DNA of 64,000 bases, from positions 9,481,308 to 9,545,307 of the forward strand of contig OX393564.1 in NCBI GenBank assembly GCA_947652115.1, written 5' to 3'. The position numbers and the translations under genes are program-made. This document shows, in pieces, positions 25,101 to 31,970 of this stretch. Position 1 is the stretch's first letter; each line of letters starts with the position of its first letter. This DNA is from Blastomussa wellsi. Lineage: Eukaryota > Cnidaria > Anthozoa > Scleractinia > Plerogyridae. The notes beneath the pieces were generated by a model. It made no database searches. It was not told where the DNA came from and was given only the letters and a program-made list of their open reading frames with translations.

Positions 25101-28077
25101 AAAGTCTTACGTGTATGTATTGTCTTCCAGGAGGCCGGCCTATCAAATAAAAAAGCTGATACAGTTAGTAAGGGCTTTTTTGTCTTATCATCGTTGACTA
25201 TTGTGTCCTTCAGATTTGTTGAAGACATCCTAGCCTTTCTTGGTACGCATTGTCCGTGGTTACACTCCATGTCTTGGCAGCTGTGTGCTCGGTGTGATCT
25301 GTGTGTTGGCGAGGATGAAGATCCTGAAGGCTGTTCATGGCATCATGTCCACTCCTGTATTCATCCCGACTGTGCACACTTCATTCCGTTAGCCTTACAG
25401 CCATTGAGGTGTGAAAAGACCTACAAGCTTAACTCCATGCTTGTTGTGGACAAGCTTCAACCCTGGATGAAGGTACGTCAAAATTTGGCCTCCCACGCAG
25501 ACGTCCTTTGGGCTTCGTCACGCGTTCCTTCCCCACGGATGTCTGCTGAATCGAACGTCCACTTCCGTTCACAGGCCTTTTAATCCAATTAAAGAAAACA
25601 ATCAGTATTGACTCATTGCATGACAGCTACCCTATCACATGCTGCGAATCGTTTTCTCAAAACTGGAAAGTTACCTCTCATTGGTTCGTAGCCGTGAGCT
25701 AGTTTTTGAGTTATTAGCAGTTAAAGCTAAAATTAAGGTTGTTTTAAGCAGATCATGTTGTTTCTATGGTAACCTTTTATGTCACGAAAATGATAATGAC
25801 GTGTTCACCAATGATTGGGCAGTTTTTTGATTCCATGATTGTAGCATCAACTGATAAAGAGTGGTTATAATGACCCATCAAATTCTAAGTCTTTGAAAGT
25901 GCTGGAAACTGTTTTGAGCCACCTTATCAATTGAAGCCCAAAACCGCTTTCAGCTCTTGCTAGATTAAATAACCTTTCAATAACTTCTACTTAAAAGTCA
26001 AAACCTGGGTTAAAATTGTCTGACGTTACCTTGCAATCGAGGAAAATACAAAAAAACTTGAAGCTTTCTTTTTCTCTATTTAAGCTGTCTTCATTCTGAA
26101 CAAATGGAAGACTCACTGAATCTAATAATTTGTTCACACCAAACCAGATGTCCATTTGTTACACAAAACTGTGCGCCGTATTTACCCGAAGTTAAAATAA
26201 ATTCCATTGTAGTTTTATTTGGAGAAATCTAGTCAATTAAGCTTCGTTAGCAATAATGTTGTCACACGAGTTGATATGACGTTCTCCTCTTGTCTCGTTT
26301 TGTCCTTGGAAGGAAATTCGCTGTTCTGGCGTCGTCTTTCGTCTTAATAGTTCTGAAAAAGTATTTGTTGGTCTATTAACGGTTCACTAATAAATTTTTA
26401 AAATTTGTTTTCTCTTCCTTCCGCAGCATTTCCACTACAGAAATCAGGACACAGGTAAGTTGGCAAATGCAAGTTGAAGAAATATTTATTTGGGAATAAA
26501 ACGAATGAAAGCGTTAAAATGCAGGATTTGCTTTAGTCCACTGGTTTGGTTATACTAAAAGGTATTAGTATATTCTCAGCTCCGACTATTGCATTTCTAG
26601 CTTTTTGATTGGCTAAAAAACTCCGACTATGAGCCAATAGTCGGAGTTTTACGTCATATGGAAAGTCGGGAGTCGGGGCGCGTGTGACCGGAAGTTGTAT
26701 GCTCTTCCCGGACGCTTTCTAAAATTGTGGAAATAAAAATCGGCGGCAAAACCCGGTTTGAGAATTTACTAAAACAATTATTCCATTCGCCCTTGTTGGA
26801 TATGAAGTGATTATAACCAACTCGCGCTACGCGCTCGTTGGTTATTTTATCACTTCATATCCAACGCGGGCTCATGGAATAATTGTTATATAGTTGGCAC
26901 AAAGTAAGCAGTAAAGGAAAGATCGCTTCGAAAGAGTTTGGTTTGTGCAATTTTTCAAATTCGTTATTTTCTATCCGTCTCAATCTTCTCCATCCTTAAA
27001 AATTCTTGTTCCATTTTGGTTTAGTGCCACCTCTTTAGGGTTTTTCTATCTTAGTAAACTATTATTTGGAGATTACCTTCATTTTTAGGTGAATTTGTTA
27101 ATTGTTTTTGTGCTGTTTTTCTTTTCTTGTAAATCTGGCAAAATAAAATGATTGATTGTTGTTTAATTTGGCTCGTCGCCAAAATTACTCGTTTGGAGCG
27201 ATGATCCGATTCCTTGAAGAATATTTGTGCATTCTGAAATACACCTTTTTCGCTTGGGCGGTTTGTTGCCCCATTACAGACCATTACAGTGATGACACTC
27301 TTGAGAATTCTTGCTTTCAAATTTTCAAACATTTGCGTGCATATGAATAAATAATGTTGGCATGGATAAAAGAACAATTCCCTAGAGAATGTCACATGGT
27401 CTGTAATGGGGCAACAAACACGCCCAAGCGAAAAAGGTCTATTACAAAGTGGGTCAACTATGCTGCAAGAAATAAATTCAGAACTATAGCTGTGATATAA
27501 TATCTCGGCTACATGAAAATAAATCGCTTACACCGTTTCCAATCATTAGACGTTTAAACTTGCCGTTGCATGTACCACTACTTTGAATCAAAACTCCTAC
27601 GAATAGTTGGCGATAGATTAATGACCTTGTATGGAAAGCGTTTGTTAATCAGACCCTTCGAGGCGTTTATACAATCAAACCTTTCCGTATGAGGTCGTAA
27701 AAAATTTTGATTGACGGAAGCCTATCGCCAACTTGTCGCAGAAGTTTAATCAGTTTTCTTTTTTCGCAGACCTGCTTCAGTTTAAGCCTGGTCGTGTGTC
27801 ACGTGATGATCTGCTACTCATAGCACGTGACGTTGGCAAACAGTGGGATGTGTTAGGTCGCATTCTACTGGACGAGAAGGAACTGGAACACATTGATTAC
27901 GACCAGAAGACGTTGTATGACAAGTGTTTCGTCATGCTGACTCGGTGGACAGGAGCTCAGGGATCCAAAGCCACATACGCTGCATTAGGAAAGGCGCTAA
28001 TGCAACATTTCCACACAGAAGATCTTTGTTCAAAGTATTGCTTAGAATCACAAGGCGTGCTGGAAAGTAGTGTCTAA
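4753..28077 (+). CDS. Ubl-Ubl-SH2-Ubl-SH2-Roc-COR-Death protein (Roco-type), 13 exons
   Basis: Exons by GT-AG sites and phase: 4753-5252, 11899-12018, 12742-12844, 14418-14526, 16006-16282, 16746-16874, 17412-17511, 20697-20769, 21074-21601, 21806-23270, 25214-25472, 26427-26454, 27770-28077. They join without a stop into 1332 codons plus TAA. Order by residue: two ubiquitin folds (1-166), SH2 (168-260), third ubiquitin fold (293-369), SH2 (371-465), Roc GTPase (about 500-865), COR (about 868-1115), Cys/His-rich segment (1159-1201), Death domain (1235-1325). Roc motifs are GQDHAGKTS (508-516), DFAGQ (707-711) and THAD (797-800). Roc-COR-Death resembles the tail of DAPK1, but there is no kinase and no leucine-rich repeat here. 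Role inferred: a cytosolic GTPase scaffold coupling tyrosine phosphorylation to a death-fold output. No transcript evidence is available; small extra exons could be missed in the long introns. Confidence 0.88.
5590..5757. repeat. Degenerate palindromic satellite, motif near TATCGGTCGA
   Basis: Within intron 1 the motifs TATCGGTCGA, TCGACCGATA and close variants repeat about every 10-14 bases on both strands. CpG dinucleotides are dense, unlike the AT-rich surroundings. The pattern keeps several frames open on both strands, which explains the short spurious frames here. Confidence 0.7.
5808..8743. mobile_element. TTAA-flanked DNA element, 2.9 kb, TIR GGTGGCTCAATACCC
   Basis: The left end reads TTAA-GGTGGCTCAATACCC (TTAA at 5804-5807). 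The right end reads GGGTATTGAGCCACC-TTAA (TTAA at 8744-8747), so both inverted termini and the duplicated TTAA are intact. No transposase frame is seen. A second TTAA element with a related terminus (GGTGGCTTACTAC) lies at 42007-42768. TTAA targets are typical of piggyBac, but the GGTGG ends are not the classical CCC start, so the superfamily is left open. A smaller inverted-repeat element (6911-8306) is nested inside. Confidence 0.7.
6911..8306. mobile_element. Nested element with GTTCCCAGGGTCTCTCTC arms
   Basis: The left arm (about 6911-6990, from GTTCCCAGGGTCTCTCTC to GGTCACGTGTCTC) and right arm (about 8220-8306) are inverted copies of each other. Each arm is itself nearly palindromic around a GGGGGCG/CGCCCCC centre. 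The same arm sequence forms a stand-alone palindrome at 23917-24004. The interior of roughly 1.2 kb shows no recognisable coding sequence. It lies wholly inside the 5808-8743 element, so it inserted later or arose there. Confidence 0.6.
8952..9587. mobile_element. MITE-like element with AAATGCTGTGAG ends
   Basis: The left end AAATGCTGTGAGGAGACCGGTC and right end GGCCGGTTGTTCTCACAGCATTT form imperfect inverted termini. Inside, 8986-9160 is filled with direct and inverted copies of GGTAGTCCATTTT-like words and TAGTCCATGG at both borders, probably a second palindromic unit nested inside. There is no coding content. Confidence 0.5.
9677..10638. mobile_element. Non-autonomous Tc1/mariner (pogo-like) DNA transposon, copy 2
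   Basis: Colinear with the copy at 770-1731 over nearly its whole length, with scattered substitutions and small indels. The left terminus is slightly degraded (AGTATGTTACGC); the right reads GGGCAACATACTG-TA. It lies in intron 1 of the Roco-type gene and has no transposase frame. Confidence 0.72.
10639..11898. other. Intron 1 remainder, no gene seen
   Basis: T-rich sequence between the pogo-like copy and exon 2. The short frames here (10601-11575) are low complexity, rich in Phe, Leu and Tyr codons, with no domain signal. The branch and acceptor region before exon 2 reads TTTTTAACAG. Confidence 0.6.
11899..14526 (+). CDS. Roco-type gene exons 2-4: first SH2 domain
   Basis: Exons 11899-12018, 12742-12844 and 14418-14526 give [47 protein letters not shown], and [17 protein letters not shown]. 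The pattern is close to the CSK-type SH2 (WFHGKI..., FLVRES, HYR). The invariant phosphotyrosine-binding Arg of FLVRES is Lys here (K193), while the HYR motif is kept. Phosphotyrosine binding may therefore be weak or lost. Exon phases are 2, 0 and 1 at the three ends. Confidence 0.85.
12249..12475. repeat. Inverted repeat of a Penelope-like terminal segment
   Basis: The left arm reads GAGATAAAAATTAGCGATAAA...GACATTTCGATCTCTCCGAGGTCA; the right arm is its inverted copy (ACCTCGGAGAGGTCGAAATGTTG...TTTTTATCTCAAAA). The arms enclose ATTTATGCTAATTT palindromes. The CCTC...GAGGTCGAAATGT block looks like a stem II-GAAA segment of retroelement ribozymes, but the CUGANGA box is not clean. It lies in intron 2 of the Roco-type gene. 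Confidence 0.5.
13904..14065. mobile_element. Palindromic MITE, TATGTTGTGGTT family, copy 1
   Basis: The ends TATGTTGTAGTTCAACTTTACCC and the inverted GGGTAAAATTGAACCACAACATA bracket an AT-rich middle, about 162 bases in all. Two more members lie in ABCF3 introns (35429-35589, 36791-36953). Confidence 0.65.
14237..14335 (+). mobile_element. Truncated SINE tail
   Basis: Sequence from 'GGTGACCCTGTGATAG' to 'AGTAGAAATACTG' matches the 3' half of the fuller SINE copies at 39664-39926 and 44046-44334. No tRNA-like head is present here. Confidence 0.55.
15011..15133. mobile_element. MITE with perfect 16-bp TIR
   Basis: Perfect inverted termini CAGGGATGTAGCTAAG and CTTAGCTACATCCCTG enclose about 90 bases rich in AGCC/GGCT words. 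It lies in intron 4 of the Roco-type gene. The CAGGG start suggests a hAT-like origin, but a target duplication is not clear. Confidence 0.7.
15215..15310. repeat. Near-perfect hairpin repeat
   Basis: The left arm AGTGTAAAGGGATCACATGAG...CCAATCCCAG and right arm CTGGGATTGG...CTCATGGGATCCCTACACT fold on themselves with a short loop. Probably a MITE fragment. Confidence 0.55.
16006..16282 (+). CDS. Roco-type gene exon 5: third ubiquitin-like domain
   Basis: After a short linker, residues 293-369 read [44 protein letters not shown] and [13 protein letters not shown], a clear ubiquitin-like pattern with the LxxLDGKxL turn. The closing HPWNEE followed by a split Asp codon (GA|T) mirrors the HPWKEE end of exon 1. 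No diglycine is present. Confidence 0.85.
16746..20769 (+). CDS. Roco-type gene exons 6-8: second SH2 domain
   Basis: Exons 16746-16874, 17412-17511 and 20697-20769 give [58 protein letters not shown] and [17 protein letters not shown]. The FLVRES Arg is present (R399), so this SH2 should bind phosphotyrosine. Exon boundaries fall at the same domain positions and in the same phases (2, 0, 1) as in the first SH2. Confidence 0.87.
17231..17335 (+). mobile_element. Penelope-type terminal segment with hammerhead-like motif
   Basis: Contains CCGACGAAGGGCTAACGCTC GAAACGTC followed by TCTCTTTACGGTGGCCAATT and AACCCAGTTGATAAAACC. The same block recurs at 54505-54609 (plus) and 30151-30257 (minus). 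It resembles a hammerhead core, but this copy has CCGA where CUGA is needed. Confidence 0.5.
18026..18640. repeat. Degenerate tandem duplication, unit about 345 bp
   Basis: 'AATAAAAAGTGGGGGTCACCGTGCTCGTT' at about 18061 and 'AATAAAATATGGGGGTCACCGTACTCGTT' at about 18401 start two diverged units spaced about 345 bases apart. No gene is supported. Confidence 0.35.
18845..19170 (+). mobile_element. LINE 3' fragment (CR1/L2-like)
   Basis: A plus-strand frame reads [20 protein letters not shown], the R-x2-W-NSLP motif found at the C-terminal end of many LINE reverse transcriptase ORFs. It is followed by an AAATAAATAAAT tail. The frame is then broken. This is a dead 3' fragment in intron 7 of the Roco-type gene. 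Confidence 0.55.
19366..20411. mobile_element. Inverted-repeat element in intron 7
   Basis: The left arm (about 19366-19455: TCTAGTCTCCTTCGCAGCTG, then GGGTCGTCACGCAATGCTCC) and right arm (about 20329-20411) are inverted copies over about 80 bases. The interior has short frames on both strands but no recognisable transposase. Confidence 0.6.
21074..23270 (+). CDS. Roco-type gene exons 9-10: Roc GTPase and COR
   Basis: Exon 9 (21074-21601) carries [20 protein letters not shown], a canonical P-loop, then a long Ser/Gln-rich low-complexity stretch. Exon 10 (21806-23270) carries [28 protein letters not shown], and the COR segment with [17 protein letters not shown] and [13 protein letters not shown], typical of Roco proteins. 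About 190 residues separate the P-loop from DFAGQ, far more than in a standard Ras-like fold, and an intron falls inside that insertion. The G5 region is not obvious. Confidence 0.88.
23335..23357. repeat. (AGT)n microsatellite
   Basis: Short run of AGT repeats just inside intron 10 of the Roco-type gene. Confidence 0.7.
23917..24004. repeat. 88-bp near-perfect palindrome
   Basis: CAACCTCGTTCCCAGGGTCT... and ...AGACCCTGGGAACGAGGTTG are inverted with a small centre. Same arm family as the ends of the 6911-8306 element. RNA from either strand would form one long hairpin. Confidence 0.75.
24005..25213. other. Intron 10 remainder, no gene seen
   Basis: AT-rich sequence with short unconvincing frames on both strands. 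Nothing beyond the acceptor CCTTCAG before exon 11 is recognised. Confidence 0.5.
25214..26454 (+). CDS. Roco-type gene exons 11-12: Cys/His-rich segment
   Basis: Exon 11 (25214-25472) reads [35 protein letters not shown] and LRCEKTY. Cys 1159, 1162, 1165, 1175, 1183, 1188 and 1201, with several His, could ligate zinc. I do not recognise a named zinc-finger family. Exon 12 (26427-26454) is a 28-base microexon (HFHYRNQDT) flanked by CCGCAG and GTAAGT; including it keeps the frame into the Death domain exon. Confidence 0.75.
26774..26889. repeat. Palindromic repeat in intron 12
   Basis: AACAATTATTCCAT...GGATATGAAGTGATTATAACC and its inverted copy flank the centre CTCGCGCTACGCGCTCG. A separate smaller hairpin built on CTCCGACTAT/ATAGTCGGAG lies just upstream at 26579-26651. 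Confidence 0.65.
27243..27438. mobile_element. MITE with ACCTTTTTCGCTTGGGCG ends
   Basis: Inverted termini ACCTTTTTCGCTTGGGCG and CGCCCAAGCGAAAAAGGT, followed inwards by GTTTGTTGCCCCATTACAGACC and its complement. AT-rich centre. Lies in intron 12 of the Roco-type gene. Confidence 0.7.
27770..28077 (+). CDS. Roco-type gene exon 13: Death domain and stop
   Basis: The terminal exon encodes about 102 residues: [56 protein letters not shown] and [18 protein letters not shown]. The six-helix Death pattern is clear: L-x2-IARD-x-GK-x-W at the start, L-x-W in helix 5 and ALGKAL in helix 6. TAA lies at 28075-28077. A Death domain at the end of a Roc-COR protein parallels DAPK1 and could recruit death-fold adaptors. 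Confidence 0.88.
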
Positions 28078-28643
28078 ATGAACATGCGCTCGTTCAACTA
28101 AAATGAGACAAATGCAGCGATCACACACATTTGCAACTATCTGAGAGGCGAATATTTATTTAAGGGTATAGGTATGTTTTTAATACTACTTGCCCAATCA
28201 ATCAGTCACCCGAAAGAACATTTCCGATTAGAAATAATATTGTTTCACTCCTCTTTCTAAATTTTGCACAACAGTTACACACAGTTCCACGAGAATTAAG
28301 AAAGGAGAGGATACAAGTCTGACTTTTTCCCTTGAAGATGTAATATTCACTGTACAATAACGAGTAACCTTGGAAAGTTTACTCATGCTGCTTTATCGAA
28401 TTTTCCTAAGTTATTAATACAGGGGCGACTATGATTTAAAGAACTTAGACAAAGATCTTGCCATTATATCGAGCAGTTAACATTTCTCTATGTTTTTCCT
28501 GTCGTGTATGAACGTGAGATATTGTGAGCCAAAGTTTTGGCACCATCTAACTCTTCATCAAAGTTATATAGAAATGCATGCAATATTGGAACTGCGTTTG
28601 GAAAAGAAAGAACTGCAGTTTCTGACGTTACGTCTTTCCAGTT
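28078..28643. other. Intergenic, 3' of the Roco-type gene
   Basis: No clear AATAAA was found close to the stop. No coding signal seen. Confidence 0.45.
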
Positions 28644-28934
28644 GGAGCGGTTTTCAATTGAGTGTCGAAAATAATAGCGAATTGCTTTGGTTTTGCATTA
28701 CTGCGCTCAGTGATTGGTTTAAACATCTCACGCCACTTTTTCAACCAATCAGAAGTAAAACCAAAACCAATCGTGACTCACGAGTGCACGTTATCCCGCG
28801 CTTTGTGTCGGCGACGTGTAGTCCGTGTAATTACTTCCAGTTTTGATTGGTCACCAGATTGTCTCCGTCCTTTGTGAGTAGTAAATTAAAGCAATTGCTT
28901 GGTTTTGGTTTACGACTCTCAATTGAAACTCGCT
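28644..28934. mobile_element. MITE with GAGCGGTTTTCAATTGAGTG end
   Basis: The left terminus GGAGCGGTTTTCAATTGAGTGTCG and right terminus CGACTCTCAATTGAAACTCGCT are imperfect inverted copies, and 'TTGGTTTTG' words occur near both ends. The short open frames inside (28490-28877) are chance. Confidence 0.55.
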
Positions 28935-30104
28935 AACACATAAACAACATTTCCTTTATTGATGCGAAGTATATACAATCGTTAGTTGGTTATTAACACA
29001 CATGTAAAACCTAGAGGAAAGGAAATAGATGTAATTTCTGGTAAGTGATTTATTTCCTAAATGCTTTTCACACTTTATTGCTGGCGAGCGAGCGTTAGCG
29101 AGGCAGCACACTATTCTTGTCAACAGGGAAAAAAATCCAAATTTTTTTCGGATGTAAAACTCGAAGCCTGCGCAGTAGACTAATATCCGGGACAATTGAA
29201 ACGACAATCATGCGCACATCACATGGCTGTCATATCATCCGAGATCCACGCCTGAGAGCACTTTGCATGTGAGAATTTTTCGCACGCTGTCAGACACTTC
29301 CGAGATGCCGTTGACGTTGCCAATTTTTCCATGAAACAAGTAGATGAGCATTTTCTAATTCATTTGCTTAAAGTTTATTGCTCTTTCACTATCATCATCT
29401 TCAGTTAACATTTCCTTTTTCAGGGAAACGTCTTTAAATTCAATTCTCAGGCTTCAAACTGAAAGCTTCTTGTGTCTTCGCGGCACGTGATGAATTTATT
29501 TGTCAGCGAAATGTTAACGCACACAGCAAAATTTTGACCAGTTGTTGACACTCAATACGTCCCAATTAACTTTAGACGCGTTTTGGGGTATCACTTTTCT
29601 TAAAATCGCGCTGGGGTGCTAATTAATAATACAAATCGATGCCCGGCCGACGACATGAAAATATGTTCGCACTAAAATAGAAGACAAATACTCAGCAGAT
29701 GGAAATGTTCATTTCCAGAAATTGTGTATTTCAGTTACGAAGATACATTTTGCGGGGAAAGCGGCACCAACTCCAAACTGCAGTGTTCTGACCAGCGAGA
29801 TGTTGTTTTAAAGTCATTGCGTTACGCACTCATGAAATGGTTACACTCGAAATGCGGGTCGAAGTGTTCACAGCTAGCCGTTTAAAAATTTCCCTCAGCC
29901 GTTCAGCCTTTTTGCTCCAGCTCTAACGCCAGCAGTTACTTTCACATTGAAACCCCTAGTATAGACTATATATGTTTCCTTGCAGCTATTTTTTACTCGA
30001 CCCTTTTCTCGTTCTTTATGATCAGCTCTATGCCATCTTTTCCACGCTCATCATCCACTTGGTAAGGGTGTCGAAAAGAACCATGTGATTACGTAGAGGG
30101 TGTA

Positions 30105-30141
<37 letters not shown>

Positions 30142-30150
30142 GTATAACAA
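28935..30150. other. Intergenic, no gene seen
   Basis: No domain, tRNA or TIR pair was recognised in this stretch. Confidence 0.45.
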
Positions 30151-30490
30151 TATAATTTGGTTTTATCAACTGGGTTGATAATGTGAATTGGCCACCGTAA
30201 AGAGATTCAAGAGCTGACGTTTCGAGCGTTAGCCCTTTGTCGGAGCGAATCAAGGAATTGTGAGTCGTGTGTTGTTTTTTACAGAAAGATGGAGCTTCGC
30301 TATTGGTTGGTGCCTGGTAACGTGAAAACAACGGAATAAATTAGTTGAATATAATGAAAAGCGTTCGTTGATACCGTGAGGATTAAGAGTGCCGATTTGA
30401 AAAATAAATTTTTGTTCTAGAGTTTTGCGACTTTTCGTGCTTCCTTGGTGATTCTCATAGTTATTTGTTGTATTCATCTTCACATGCATC
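30151..30490 (-). pseudogene. Penelope-like element fragment, endonuclease end plus ribozyme-like terminus
   Basis: Minus-strand frame 30492-30250 reads QGSTKSRKTLEQKFIFQIGT followed by LNPHGINERFS, the C-terminal end of a Penelope GIY-YIG endonuclease. Directly beyond it (30257-30151) comes the hammerhead-like block and the GGTGGCCAATT tail also found at 17231 and 54505. The core reads CCGACAAAGGG and so is mutated. Everything upstream on this strand is cut off near 30490, where another fragment in the opposite orientation begins. Confidence 0.75.
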
Positions 30491-31266
30491 ACATGTCAAG
30501 AATTCCATTCCTTATTCTCAGTTTCTTAGACTTCGCCGTCTTTGTAGTGTCGACTCTGATTTTTCCTTTGCAATTTCTTCGACAAACGCGGCTATCCTGC
30601 TTCTGTTGTTCAAGCGGGCAATCATCGCGCCCAACAAATTGATCGACAGTCAGCACTACAAACGTCACATAGAGAAAACAACGATAGAATTCCATTCACC
30701 CTCACATTTCACCCTCACAACCACGCGGTAAAATCCATCATTCTCAAAAACTTTAAATTACTTCAGAACGATCCCGACACTGGTAGAATCTTTTCGCAAC
30801 CTCCTTTAATTTCATTCAAACGCGACAAAAACATAGGTAACTTTTTAGTCAGAAGTGCATTCCAAACAAGTGATCAACCCGGAACTTTTAAATGCGCTCG
30901 CGCACGATGCAAAACATGCCCTTTCATTCACAACGTCGACAAAATATCTGGACCCAAGCGATCTATCAAGATCACTGATTATTTCACCTGTATCCTAAGC
31001 CAATGTCATCTACTGCATAACTTGCACTCTTTGCAAAAAGTTATACATCGGCGAAACAGGGAGACGACTAGGCGACCGATTCCGAGAACACCTTCGGGAC
31101 GTAGAGAAAGACGACAAAAATGCATCGAAACCGGTCGCGAGACACTTCAATCTCCCAAATCATTCTAAGCAACATATGGCAGTCTGCGGCCTTTCCCTTC
31201 ACCAAGGAAGCACGAAAAAAGCAAGGGCTCAATTATTTGTAGTAAACTTTGATCTTTCATCACGCT
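30491..31266 (+). pseudogene. Penelope-like element fragment, RT end and GIY-YIG endonuclease (broken)
   Basis: Plus-strand frames give IPYSQFLRLRRLCS, then after a frameshift PLISFKRDKNIGNFLVRSAF, FKCARARCKTCPFI and ITDYFTC. After another frameshift come KKLYIGETGRRLGDRFREHL and VARHFNLPNHS, then a stop at about 31266. These are the reverse transcriptase tail and GIY-YIG domain of a Penelope-like element. At least two frame breaks make it inactive. It lies head to head with the fragment at 30151-30490. Confidence 0.8.
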
Positions 31267-31970
31267 AGAGTAACTTACAAAGACAGAAATATTTCCCCGG
31301 GAAAACTTGCAAGCCGTAAAAGTTTCGTTGTGTATGACTTCTGTAAGGTGTATGCAACAGATTTATAGGCCCTTGATTGGCTGTATTCTGGGAAAATCGG
31401 TTGAACATTATAAAATGGTGCCAAAAATATCAAGTCAGAGAAACACGTTCAACTCCTCAGGTCATCAGTTTGACATTTGACAAAACAGTGTCAAAATAAA
31501 AGACTTGTACCTTTGCTTAATCGAGCTTTGCAGACAGCAGAGGAAACTGGGAAAGGGAAACTTAAAAGTTGCAAACAACCCGCCCCCCCCCCCCCCCCCC
31601 CCCTCAAAAGGCTCCTCAATATGTGCACATGGCAGTGCCCGTCCAGCGCGATAACCATTAGGCCACCGCGCCTCCCACCTCAGAAGAAATAGGAAGAAAC
31701 GAGACCTCCGGGACCAAAAGAGAGTTTACCAACGTTCTTCGAAAAGCTTTTGAAGTATTTTATACTAATTAACACCCTGATAAATTTATGCGTTTGGGAT
31801 TATTTAAAAAAATTCAAGAATGTAAAATTCGCAAAAAAATCGCTGATAGCTGCGTTGGGAGGCTTGGAACAAGAGTACTCTCCCTGACTGATCACATGAA
31901 CAATTTTGTTTTCATGTTGTTTACCGCTCTATTATGCTGCGGGCTCAGTTGATGGCGAAATAATTCTAAC
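31267..31970 (+). other. Region upstream of ABCF3
   Basis: Contains a 21-base C run at 31583-31603 and no recognisable gene. The last 100 bases form the presumed promoter and leader of ABCF3; the start context is TAACATGGCGG. No TATA box is evident. Confidence 0.45.

Noticed and set aside
28490..28877. Plus-strand frame of 118 codons
   Set aside because: Most of it lies within an inverted-repeat element (28644-28934); no recognisable protein.
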